Shown here: in pieces, positions 14,497 to 22,192 of the stretch
Layout of the letters: every line of letters starts with the position of its first letter
How positions within the stretch are numbered: position 1 is the stretch's first letter
Source of the DNA: Natronomonas salinimetallica
GTDB lineage: Archaea; Halobacteriota; Halobacteria; Halobacteriales; Haloarculaceae
DNA: 64,000 nt
NCBI RefSeq assembly: GCF_013839515.1
Contig: NZ_JACDNQ010000003.1
Span: 62,001-126,000, forward strand
Direction: 5' to 3'
Translations under genes and position numbers: made by a program
The notes under the pieces: model-generated
The model's input: only the letters and a program-made list of their open reading frames with translations
Database searches by the model: none
What the model was told of the DNA's origin: nothing

Positions 14497-15878
14497 GCAC
14501 CATGATCAACCAGTGGGTGAACGACATCCACATAGGTGATGCTGCAACGACGCTTGCGGAACTCCCCGAGTCGTCGGTCCATATGGTGATGACATCGCCC
14601 CCCTATTTTGGACTCAGAGATTACGGTGTCGACGGCCAGATCGGACTGGAAGACTCTCTCGACGAGTATATCGACGAGCTCCTCGATGTCGCCGACGAAC
14701 TGCGCCGTGTCCTTCGCGACGACGGTTCATGGTGGCTCAACCTCGGCGATTCCTTCGCCGGCTCTCGCGGCGCCGGTGGGCAGTGGGGTGGCAACGATAC
14801 CGGAACGGCCACGCGAAACGCGGATCCGGGCGGCGCCTCTAATCGTGATACCTCGACATCACTCCGCCGAAAGTCGAAGATGCTCGTCCCGCATCGCGTT
14901 GCGATCGCCCTCGAGGAGGCGGGGTGGATTGTCCGTTCCGACGCCGTTTGGAGCAAACCGAACCCGATGCCACATCCGGTGAAAGACCGCCTTCACGAGC
15001 ACAAGGAGTACGTCTTCCATCTCGTTCCCGAGCCGGACTACTGGTTCGATCTCGATGCGATCCGCCAGCCGCACAAGGAGGCATCACTCGAACGGCGCGG
15101 TCGGTATGATTTCAATACGTCGGGGACCAGCGCTGACGCCTACCCAACGCGGGAGACTGACGAGTACATCGGCACCGAACCGGGAGACGCACTGCATCCG
15201 AACGGGAAGAATCCCGGCGACATCTTCGACGTCGCGGTCAAACCATTCCCCGATGCACACTTTGCGGTGTACCCGCCCCAGTTGGTTGAGGCGCCGATCG
15301 AATCTTCGTGTCCAAAGCGGGTCTGTGCCTCCTGTGGCACACCGTATGAGCGTGCCGTCGAGGATGTCCCAGTGTGGGAACGGGATCGATCGGGCATCGA
15401 ACGCGAGCAGTTACACCACGCCCTCGATCGGTTTGAAAATTCCCACCTAACGGAGGAACACCTCGAGGCGGCTCGGGCGAAGGGGTTCTCTGACGCTGCC
15501 GCCGGGAAAGAACAGGTCGGCGCGGGTAGGAACACTGCGGACGTCGAGCAGCTTGCCCAGGAAGCGAAGGAAGTCCTAGGAGGATACTTCCGGGAGATCA
15601 CGATGACCGCCCACAAGACCGGAGGCTGGTCGCAGGCGTGTGACTGCGAGACCGACGAGACCGAGCCGGGTATCGTCCTCGATCCCTTCGCCGGAGCAGG
15701 GACGACCTGTCTCGTTGCCAAGCAGCTTGGCCGGCAGTTCATTGGGATCGATCTAAACGCCGAGTACGTCGCGATGGCGCAGAAGCGTGTCGGCGTCGAC
15801 GTCGATACGCCCGAACTACTGCTTGAGGATGCAGCCCAGACAACGCTGCGCGACGCCGACGGAGGTGACACTGCGTGA
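14493..15878 (+). CDS. Beta-class DNA methyltransferase (SPPY type)
   Basis: The 461-residue product shows motif IV first (VHMVMTSPPYFGLRDYG, about residues 31-47) and motif I near the C-terminus (IVLDPFAGAGTT, about 391-402), the permuted order of class beta. The TSPPY variant is more typical of N4-cytosine than of N6-adenine enzymes, though it is not decisive. Between them are a zinc-knuckle-like insert CPKRVCASCG and CDCETDE. The AdoMet-binding end FIGIDLNAEYVAMA follows. It is translationally coupled to both neighbours. Self-protection of the element DNA against host restriction is the likely role. Confidence 0.85.
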   Translation: MSTMINQWVNDIHIGDAATTLAELPESSVHMVMTSPPYFGLRDYGVDGQIGLEDSLDEYIDELLDVADELRRVLRDDGSWWLNLGDSFAGSRGAGGQWGGNDTGTATRNADPGGASNRDTSTSLRRKSKMLVPHRVAIALEEAGWIVRSDAVWSKPNPMPHPVKDRLHEHKEYVFHLVPEPDYWFDLDAIRQPHKEASLERRGRYDFNTSGTSADAYPTRETDEYIGTEPGDALHPNGKNPGDIFDVAVKPFPDAHFAVYPPQLVEAPIESSCPKRVCASCGTPYERAVEDVPVWERDRSGIEREQLHHALDRFENSHLTEEHLEAARAKGFSDAAAGKEQVGAGRNTADVEQLAQEAKEVLGGYFREITMTAHKTGGWSQACDCETDETEPGIVLDPFAGAGTTCLVAKQLGRQFIGIDLNAEYVAMAQKRVGVDVDTPELLLEDAAQTTLRDADGGDTA

Positions 15879-16270
15879 GCGCGACGATCGAGGGTCGGGA
15901 ATACACTCACACCTTTGTCGGCGACTGTCCCGCCTGTGGCGGGCGGATGCTCGAGGTGTCGGTGACGATCGCCAGCGACGAGCGGACGATCAGTTTCGAG
16001 TGTATCGACTGTGCCCACCGCGGCCGCGTCGCCCACACGTTCGCGGCCGGGATCGACGAGCCGATCCAGCAGGTGGGCGTCGAGGCGGTCCGCAGCGGAT
16101 GGGTGCGCTGGATCGACTGTCGGCGCTGTCACGGCAGCGGTCGCGTGCTTGCGACCGTTTGTGATCTCCAGCGGGCGCTGGGGCGCGACGAATCCTGCCC
16201 CCGATGTGGGGGCAGTGGCACCGTTCGCAATGGCTACCACGAATCCATTCCGGAGGCTGTTTCACGATGA
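15875..16270 (+). CDS. Multi-zinc-ribbon protein
   Basis: The protein of 131 residues carries four Cys pairs: CPACGGRM, CIDCAHRG, CRRCHGSG and CPRCGGSG. The last two resemble the CxxCxGxG repeats of the DnaJ zinc domain. It should bind two zinc ions and probably a protein or nucleic-acid partner. It starts by overlap with the methyltransferase stop and ends by overlap with the next gene. Confidence 0.65.
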   Translation: MSATIEGREYTHTFVGDCPACGGRMLEVSVTIASDERTISFECIDCAHRGRVAHTFAAGIDEPIQQVGVEAVRSGWVRWIDCRRCHGSGRVLATVCDLQRALGRDESCPRCGGSGTVRNGYHESIPEAVSR

Positions 16271-16494
16271 GCAAATCAGACGCAAATCAATCCACTGAGG
16301 ACGAACTGTTAGCGTTGATCCAGGCCGAGCCAGCGGAGGCGTTTCGCATGTATCCCGACGAGCTTCGTGCGATGCGTGAGGAGTGCGACAGCGAACGCGT
16401 CCGGAAACTGATCGATCACGTTCTGGATAAATATGTCAACGGCCACGAGCCGGCCGAGACAGCCGGCAACGTCGGCACGGGGGGGTCTCGATGA
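16267..16494 (+). CDS. Small acidic protein, last gene of the long operon
   Basis: ATG 16267 overlaps the previous stop and gives 75 residues (MSKSDANQSTEDELLALIQ). It is helical and acidic with RVRKLIDHVLDKYVNG. No family recognised. Its stop is only eight bases from the stop of the convergent integrase, which closes the rightward operon. Confidence 0.6.
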   Translation: MSKSDANQSTEDELLALIQAEPAEAFRMYPDELRAMREECDSERVRKLIDHVLDKYVNGHEPAETAGNVGTGGSR

Positions 16495-16502
16495 GTGCCG
16501 TG

Positions 16503-17768
16503 TCACTCCAGCATCGAGCGGACGACGTCGGGATCCATATCGAGTTCCTCCCCGAGTTTCTCGAAGAGGACCGCCCGTTGGGGGTTGGCGGTTCCGTTCC
16601 GGTTGCGCTCGAGGTCGTCGTCGACGGCGGCGAGTTCCTGGGCAGCGGCGGGCGTCATCGCCTGCCCACAGTCCGTACAGACCGGCTCGTGGCGGGGAAC
16701 GTCGGTCCCACAGCGGGGGCAACTCACGGGAGCAATCCGCCCCGGCTTGTCGCCGGCGTCGATCTCGATGCCGTGGACCTTCGCAAGTTCGCGATCGGTG
16801 TCGCTACCGAAGACCGAAATGTAGCGGGCGGCCGCCCGCGAGCCCCGCACCCAGCCGTGATGGTCCTCGATGTGGGCCTGGTTCAGGTTCCGCGAGGCCA
16901 GAAAGGCCGCACTCGATTTCCGGAAGTTCGTCAGCGTGACGGGACGGGAGATCCCGGCCCGCTTGGCGGCCTGTTTGAATACTTTTCCGACCATCCGATC
17001 GGAGAGTTCGCCGACCGAATGCAGCTTCGACCACAGCGGGACTTCCCGGTCGGTGCGATCGGCCGGATGATACCCGAGCCAGTCGTTGACGTGTGGGGCC
17101 CCCGGAATGAGCGTGACCGTTCGGCGGCCCTGCTTGCCTTCGACGGTGACCTGGAGGCCGTGTTTGTGGTCCTGGAGGTCGCCGATCGAGAGCGATTTGA
17201 ACTCCCCGCCGCGGAGGCCGGCATCGAACTGCAGCGCGATCATCGCCTTATCGCGGGCGTTGTGGCAGGCATCCAGCATTGGGATGACGTGGTCTTCCCA
17301 GTGCAGCATCTCACGGGGATCCGGCGTCGGATCGTACTCGCTCGAGGTCCCCGAGGGGATCCACGAGAAACTCACCGGCAGCCCGTCGGTGTCCGTTTCG
17401 ATGTCGTCGCGACGCTCGGCGATGCGACGGCCGAAGACGCGCAGCACGGAGCGGTAATCGCGGTTGGTCTCCTCGTTGTCGAACTCTCGGTTGATCCAGG
17501 CGACGATCGACTCGGCGGCCGCCCGATCTTCGAGGGCGTCGGCGAGGCCGCCGTGTCGTTCGCTGATCCGGACGCAGGTACCGAGCAGCTTCTTGTGTCG
17601 GTAGTCAGTGTACTCCTGTTTGAGGAGGTCGATCCGATTCGAGAATGTCAGCAGCAACTCCCGATCCGCCGGGTCGACGTCGTCGCCAGTCCGGGCCCGA
17701 TCGCGGAGTCGATCGATCTGCTCGCGGAGGTCATTAGCCATGCTTATATGCGAGAACTTCCGAGCCAT
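16503..17768 (-). CDS. Tyrosine recombinase (integrase) with C-terminal zinc ribbon
   Basis: The protein of 421 residues (412 from ATG 17741) is a phage-type integrase. After a helical core-binding domain comes the catalytic domain: FDAGLRGGEFKSLSIGDL holds the first Arg, LTNFRKSSAAFLAS the second Arg in place of the usual HxLR(H), and HHGWVRGSRAAARYI ends with the nucleophilic Tyr. A zinc ribbon (CPRCGTDVPRHEPVCTDCG) follows, a domain common in haloarchaeal integrases. It lies at the right end of the element and transcribes toward it, so the attachment site is probably at or near 17770-18160. The missing His of the second box is a known variation in archaeal members. Confidence 0.85.
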   Translation of the reverse strand: MARKFSHISMANDLREQIDRLRDRARTGDDVDPADRELLLTFSNRIDLLKQEYTDYRHKKLLGTCVRISERHGGLADALEDRAAAESIVAWINREFDNEETNRDYRSVLRVFGRRIAERRDDIETDTDGLPVSFSWIPSGTSSEYDPTPDPREMLHWEDHVIPMLDACHNARDKAMIALQFDAGLRGGEFKSLSIGDLQDHKHGLQVTVEGKQGRRTVTLIPGAPHVNDWLGYHPADRTDREVPLWSKLHSVGELSDRMVGKVFKQAAKRAGISRPVTLTNFRKSSAAFLASRNLNQAHIEDHHGWVRGSRAAARYISVFGSDTDRELAKVHGIEIDAGDKPGRIAPVSCPRCGTDVPRHEPVCTDCGQAMTPAAAQELAAVDDDLERNRNGTANPQRAVLFEKLGEELDMDPDVVRSMLE

Positions 17769-18160
17769 GTTATAGCTATTGCTGTGGCTTTGAACTTTGA
17801 TTCGGAAGCCGGCCCTTGGCTCTCACACTTTTTGCTAAAGCCCGAGACGACCTTGTCTCGGCACGTCTCTCTTTTTCGTATCGCCATGTCGGGAGTAGGA
17901 CATAACGTTTCGACCGAGTGGGTTGTCTCGTCAGATTCGCTTGTGCCGTCGTAGCACAGAACGAGCGCGTCGAACCTTGTCCTATAGTAAACATCGCAAC
18001 TATGTACACATCGATCTTCACCTGATGTGATGGTTTATTATACTTAAAATACGGCCTTAATTCGGGCGCTTAGCTCTTTTCTAATCGTTCAATGCCCAAG
18101 GCGGTCTTGGCCTGGGCCTCCCTGAGCAACGAGCATACACCGGACGGTGCGAATCCGCCC
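17769..18160. other. Gene-free junction between mobile element and chromosome
   Basis: Almost 400 bases with no supported gene separate the integrase from the chromosomal HPP gene. They contain a 7-bp hairpin CCGAGAC/GTCTCGG (17842-17861), a 35-bp repeat (17982-18016) that recurs inverted at 29131, an AT-rich tract, and a segment around 18145-18162 that resembles half of a T-arm (GGTGCGAATCC). The attachment site should be here, but I could not identify the matching copy. Confidence 0.4.
17982..18016 (-). repeat. 35-bp repeat, copy 1 (inverted to 29131-29165)
   Basis: On the minus strand this sequence matches 29131-29165 at 34 of 35 positions; the shared core includes GTGTACATAGTTGCGATG. The two copies are 11 kb apart in opposite directions, one next to the integrase and one next to the TnpB element, and could be ends of an old insertion sequence or MITE. 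Confidence 0.75.
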
Positions 18161-19555
18161 TTAAACGCGGTGGACGATCGCGACATCGCACTCACAGTCG
18201 TCTAGCTGTCTGAACGTGGGGGGGTGAATCGCCCGCGAAACCAGCGTCCGCTCCGAACTCGATCCCACGACCGTGAGGTCGTAATAGGCCGCGTTTTCGG
18301 CGATGACGTTCTCGATCGGCGCGTTCATGACGCGTGTCTCGAACGCTCGATTGAACGTCTCCGCAAGGTCCGCGAGCATGCTTTCGGCCTCCCGCCGCTG
18401 GTTCTCGGCATCGATGGAGTGACAGATAGTCGTCCGCCCCTGGTCACCGGCGAGGCGGTCGGCGAAATCCAACATCGTGTGAGCGATGCCTCCGGCGTAT
18501 TTGACGGGCACGAGGATGCGGCGCCACGTCTCCGTCCCGCCGGTCCCCCGGAAGACGATCACGTCGATGGACGAGGCGAATAGCTGCCGGACGAACTGTG
18601 AGAGCTTCCCGTCGGCGGTTTCGTAGGGTGTGACGATCAGATCACAGTTGTTCTCTTCTGCCGTCCGCGTCACGATCTGTCCATCGTCGGGATCACCGTC
18701 GACGACGACCACTTCACACGGGACGTCGAAGCGCTCGGAAACGGTGCCGGCGTACGCTTCCACTCGTTCCGCGGCTCGCCGTACCTGACGGGGCGGTGTA
18801 TCCGTATCGGACTCCCCTTCGTCGCCTCGGTCCGCATCGACGATCCCGAGTAGCACGACGTTTCCGGTCTCGTGTGCGGCGGCGATCTGGGCCCCGAACG
18901 AGAGCACTGTCTCGATGCGATCGCCGCGGATTGGGACGAGGACGGCATCGTCGCCGTGGGTGGTCCGATAGAGGTATTCCGCCCGCTGTTCGTAGATCCG
19001 GTCGCGCCACAGGTAGAACGCCCCGGCGACGATCGATGCTGACAGGCCGACACTGACGACGTAGATGGGTTCGCCGACTCCGACGACGAGCACGAGCAGC
19101 GCGGTCGAGAACGCCTGTGACTCCTCGAAATCGAATATCCATGTCACGGCCCCCGTGAGAAACACGCCAAGGGCCGCCGCCACCGGATCGACGTGGAACA
19201 GCCCCGAACCGGCGACGTACCAATAACGCGTGCTGATCTCGAGTGCGGCCCATCCACAGAATGCTCCGGCGGTCATTCCGGCGACGAACCGTCGCGGCGT
19301 CGCGTATTTCGACTCCGGATTGGCGAACAGGGTGTACGTCCCCGAGGCCAGCGGCGGAAACATCAGGAACGGCAGGACGTCGAGTCGGTTCGAGACGAAC
19401 GTCACGACGCCGATCAGCGCCGGCATGAAGACCAAAAGCGAGACGTGGAGGAAATTACGTGTGTTTTCGAGCCACCGCCGCGCGTCCGTGACCTCGCGTC
19501 GCGTGACCCGCCGAGCCCGTGTGAGCGCTAGTCGCAGACGTGACCGGATCGACAT
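18161..19555 (-). CDS. HPP-family membrane protein fused to two universal-stress domains
   Basis: ATG 19555 (MSIRSRLRLALTRA) gives 464 residues. The first 190 residues hold about five hydrophobic segments with the HPP-family signature LPFLMFPPLASGTYTLFANP; the rest contains two tandem UspA-like domains (VLVPIRGDRIETVLSFGAQI and ILVPVKYAGGIAHTMLDF, each ending in an inner strand such as LTVVGSSSE). HPP proteins are thought to transport small anions such as nitrite; fused Usp domains are common in haloarchaeal transporters and may sense nucleotides. It is the first chromosomal gene after the element. Confidence 0.8.
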   Translation of the reverse strand: MSIRSRLRLALTRARRVTRREVTDARRWLENTRNFLHVSLLVFMPALIGVVTFVSNRLDVLPFLMFPPLASGTYTLFANPESKYATPRRFVAGMTAGAFCGWAALEISTRYWYVAGSGLFHVDPVAAALGVFLTGAVTWIFDFEESQAFSTALLVLVVGVGEPIYVVSVGLSASIVAGAFYLWRDRIYEQRAEYLYRTTHGDDAVLVPIRGDRIETVLSFGAQIAAAHETGNVVLLGIVDADRGDEGESDTDTPPRQVRRAAERVEAYAGTVSERFDVPCEVVVVDGDPDDGQIVTRTAEENNCDLIVTPYETADGKLSQFVRQLFASSIDVIVFRGTGGTETWRRILVPVKYAGGIAHTMLDFADRLAGDQGRTTICHSIDAENQRREAESMLADLAETFNRAFETRVMNAPIENVIAENAAYYDLTVVGSSSERTLVSRAIHPPTFRQLDDCECDVAIVHRV

Positions 19556-19914
19556 GATAGATTCCAAATGCGGTGCCCGATGAACTACCCCGCCCTGCTC
19601 GCGCCGCACGCTCTCTCTCTCGTTCGGACGCTGTCCGTGTTTGCCAACTTCGCAAGGAGCGAACCGTTCCTGACGGAACGACGAGCGAGCCGAAGCCGAC
19701 GGGTCGGAACGCCCATCTCGACCATCTGTTCGACGTTCGTTGTGATAAATGCTTGTGTGAGCCCGTGAGCCTACAAGACAGGGGGTGGTGGTGTGAGACA
19801 GGGGGTGGTGTCCGTCCGGATCCCCCCCGCGCTGTTGGCTTCCCCCGCGATACCGGACCGTGGGGGCTTCGCTTCGAAGCCTTTATCAGCGGACTGACCC
19901 TCAAATGACGTACT
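19556..19914. other. Intergenic region with 20-bp-period repeat and L10e promoter
   Basis: About 360 bases without a clear gene. The sequence ACTACCCCGCCCTGC near 19581 recalls degenerate ends of haloarchaeal IS200/IS605 elements. AGACAGGGGGTGGTG occurs twice, at 19776-19790 and 19796-19810, 20 bases apart. A CTTTATC element at 19881-19887, 28 bases before ATG 19915, is the likely TATA element for the ribosomal protein gene. Confidence 0.4.
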
Positions 19915-20448
19915 ATGAGTGACAAGCCGGCCTCGATGTACCGGGACATCGACAAGCCCTCGTATACCCGACGCGAGTACATCACGGGTATCCCCGGCTC
20001 GAAGGTCGCCCAGTACAAGATGGGCAAATTCGATGCCGACCCCGACGACTACGAGGTCCAGATCAGCCTCCTCGTCGACGAGGAGGTCCAGATCCGCCAC
20101 GGTTCCCTCGAGGCCTCCCGGCTCTCGGCGAACCGCCGTATGCTCAAAGAGCTCGGCGAAGGCGGCGACTACAAGATGACGCTCCGAAAGTTCCCCCACC
20201 AGGTCATCCGGGAGAACAAACAGGCGACCGGCGCGGGGGCGGACCGTGTCTCCGACGGGATGCGACAGTCCTTCGGGAAGATCGTCGGTACGGCCGCTCG
20301 GATACAGAAGGGTGAACAGCTCTTTACCATCTGGTGTCACCCCGAGGACGCCGACGTCGCGAAGGACTCGCTCCGACGCGCGTACAACAAGATCTCCCCG
20401 CCGTGTACCGTCCGAGTCGAGCGCGGTGAGGAACTGCTCATCGCCTGA
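19915..20448 (+). CDS. rpl10e: 50S ribosomal protein L10e (uL16)
   Basis: The 177-residue protein matches archaeal L10e over its full length: [20 protein letters not shown] at the start, [20 protein letters not shown] in the middle and [17 protein letters not shown] near the end. It is the archaeal equivalent of bacterial L16, bound near the peptidyl-transferase centre and the 5S rRNA. It is followed 18 bases later by the creatininase-family gene. Confidence 0.95.
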   Translation: MSDKPASMYRDIDKPSYTRREYITGIPGSKVAQYKMGKFDADPDDYEVQISLLVDEEVQIRHGSLEASRLSANRRMLKELGEGGDYKMTLRKFPHQVIRENKQATGAGADRVSDGMRQSFGKIVGTAARIQKGEQLFTIWCHPEDADVAKDSLRRAYNKISPPCTVRVERGEELLIA

Positions 20449-20465
20449 CCGGCGATCTCCTCCCG

Positions 20466-21191
20466 ATGCGGCTTGCGGATGCGACGTGGACCGACGCCCG
20501 TGACGCCGAGACCGATCTCGCGGTTCTTCCGGTCGGTAGCACCGAACAGCACGGGCCCCACGCACCGCTCGGCGTCGATTCGATAACGGCCGAAGCGATC
20601 GCTTCGGCCGGCGCGGACGACTACGCCGATGCCCACGGCGACCGACCGGTCGTCGGCCCGACGATACCGGTGGGGATCGCAGAGGAGCACCGTGCCTTCG
20701 ACGGGACGCTTTGGGTCTCCGAGGACGCCTTTCGGGCCTACGTCCGCGAGACGATAACGAGCCTCGCCTCCCACGGGTTCGATCGGATCGTCGTCGTTAA
20801 CGGCCACGGCGGCAACACCGAGGCGATCAGAGAACTCTGTGGCCGGGTGAGCCGCGACAGCGACGCCTACGCCGCCGGGTACACCTGGTTCGACGCGGTC
20901 GAGTTCGACTCCTTCGGCCACGCCGGCCCGGCCGAGACGGCGGTGATTCGTCATCTCGCTCCGGAACTAATCTCCGAAGACCGGGTCGCGGAAGCCGCCG
21001 ACGGGGCGGCCGAGCAGTGGGGAGAGTGGGTCGCGGGAACCAACCTCGCGTACGATTCCGATACGTTCACCGACAGCGGTGTCGTCGGTGACCCTCGCGA
21101 CGGTGACGCCGACCTCGGCGAGCGACTCCTGTCCGCGGCCGCGGCCGGACTGTCGGAGCTACTCGCCGCGGTGGCGAACCGAGATCACTGA
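20466..21191 (+). CDS. Creatininase-family amidohydrolase
   Basis: The 241-residue protein shows the family motifs: LPVGSTEQHGPHAPLGVDS (metal ligands Glu, His, Asp), VVVNGHGGNTEAI, and GHAGPAETAVIRHL. The fold binds two metal ions and hydrolyses amide bonds. In archaea a member (ArfB) removes the formyl group in riboflavin and F420 precursor synthesis, and others act in creatinine or cofactor metabolism; I cannot choose from sequence alone. Expression with L10e is possible given the short gap. Confidence 0.8.
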   Translation: MRLADATWTDARDAETDLAVLPVGSTEQHGPHAPLGVDSITAEAIASAGADDYADAHGDRPVVGPTIPVGIAEEHRAFDGTLWVSEDAFRAYVRETITSLASHGFDRIVVVNGHGGNTEAIRELCGRVSRDSDAYAAGYTWFDAVEFDSFGHAGPAETAVIRHLAPELISEDRVAEAADGAAEQWGEWVAGTNLAYDSDTFTDSGVVGDPRDGDADLGERLLSAAAAGLSELLAAVANRDH

Positions 21192-21247
21192 CCGACGGGC
21201 CGGACGTGCCGCCCGTGTTTATGTATCTCTACGCCCAACCCCGGCGT

Positions 21248-21664
21248 ATGCGTGTCCTCGTACCCGTCGATGGGTCAGCGCCCTCGAACGACGCGTTGGC
21301 GTACGCGTTCGAACGCTTTCCCGACGCCGAGTTCATCGCGCTCTACGTGATGGACCCCGTCGACGGCGCGACGGCTTGGGGACCCGGACGAACCAACGAC
21401 TGGCTCTCTGCCGCCGAAGAACGCTCCGAGACGGTTCTGGAGGCGGCACTCGACGCCGCCGACGCCGACGTTGCGATCACGACCGACGCGGTCGTCGGCC
21501 GCCCCGCACACACGGTCGTCGAATACGCCGACGAGCACGACGTCGATCACGTCGTCGTCGGAAGCCACGGCCGAGACGGGATCTCCAGAATACTCCTCGG
21601 TAGCGTCGCCGAAACGGTCGTCCGCCGTTCCCCCGTCCCCGTGACCGTCTGCCGCTCACCCTGA
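21248..21664 (+). CDS. Universal stress protein (UspA family)
   Basis: ATG 21248 is the start by homology: MRVLVPVDGSAPSNDALAYA is the first strand and helix of the fold. The nucleotide-binding loop VVGSHGRDGISRILLGSVA gives the G-x2-G-x9-G-(S/T) pattern. The 138-residue cytoplasmic protein probably dimerises and binds ATP. It precedes a second UspA gene by 44 bases; the two are only moderately alike. Confidence 0.85.
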   Translation: MRVLVPVDGSAPSNDALAYAFERFPDAEFIALYVMDPVDGATAWGPGRTNDWLSAAEERSETVLEAALDAADADVAITTDAVVGRPAHTVVEYADEHDVDHVVVGSHGRDGISRILLGSVAETVVRRSPVPVTVCRSP

Positions 21665-21708
21665 CGTCGGGAGCCGGATTTATGGTAATAGACGGCCTAC
21701 CCGGCGGT

Positions 21709-22140
21709 ATGTACGGGACGCTTCTTTTCGCGACCGACGGCAGCTCCGACGCCGCGGCCGCGCTCGATCACGCTCTCGAACTCGCCGCCTCGACCGGGGC
21801 GACGCTTCACGTTCTCTCCGTTGTCGAGACCCGGACTGCCTACGACAACGCCATCGTCGATCCCGAGGAGGTCCGAGAGAACCTCAGAGCCGACGCGAAG
21901 GAGGCACTCGCCGACGCCGAGGCCAGAGCCACCGAGGCGGGCGTCGAGTGCGAAACCACCCTCGAGGAGGGGCCGCCGCCGGAACGGATCCTCGATGCGA
22001 CCGAACGCACTGACGCCGACGCGGTCGTCGTCGGTGCGACCGGTCGGTCCGGGTTCAAACGACTCGTCCTCGGGGGAACGGCCGAACAGCTCCTCGAATC
22101 GTCGCCGGTCCCGGTCGTCGTCATCGGCGGCGGGACCTGA
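21709..22140 (+). CDS. Universal stress protein (UspA family)
   Basis: ATG 21709 begins MYGTLLFATDGSSDAAAAL, and the ATP loop VVGATGRSGFKRLVLGGTAE follows near the C-terminus. The protein of 143 residues has a helical insertion with DPEEVRENLRADAKEALADA. It sits directly before the bat gene and may be cotranscribed with the first Usp gene, although a TATA-like CTTTTATC precedes the bat start. Confidence 0.85.
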   Translation: MYGTLLFATDGSSDAAAALDHALELAASTGATLHVLSVVETRTAYDNAIVDPEEVRENLRADAKEALADAEARATEAGVECETTLEEGPPPERILDATERTDADAVVVGATGRSGFKRLVLGGTAEQLLESSPVPVVVIGGGT

Positions 22141-22192
22141 TACGGACCACCGGCGGGGGCCTTTTATCTGATGGGATCGTATACCCCGTTCA

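Noticed and set aside
16491-17954. Open frame of 487 codons on the plus strand
   Set aside because: Antisense to the integrase over nearly its whole length; the integrase has catalytic motifs and the mirror frame has none.
18061-18165. tRNA-like sequence next to the integrase
   Set aside because: GGGCGCTTAGCTC and GGTGCGAATCC look like the start and T-arm of a tRNA, but no anticodon arm or full acceptor stem can be built. I keep it only as a place where an attachment site may hide.
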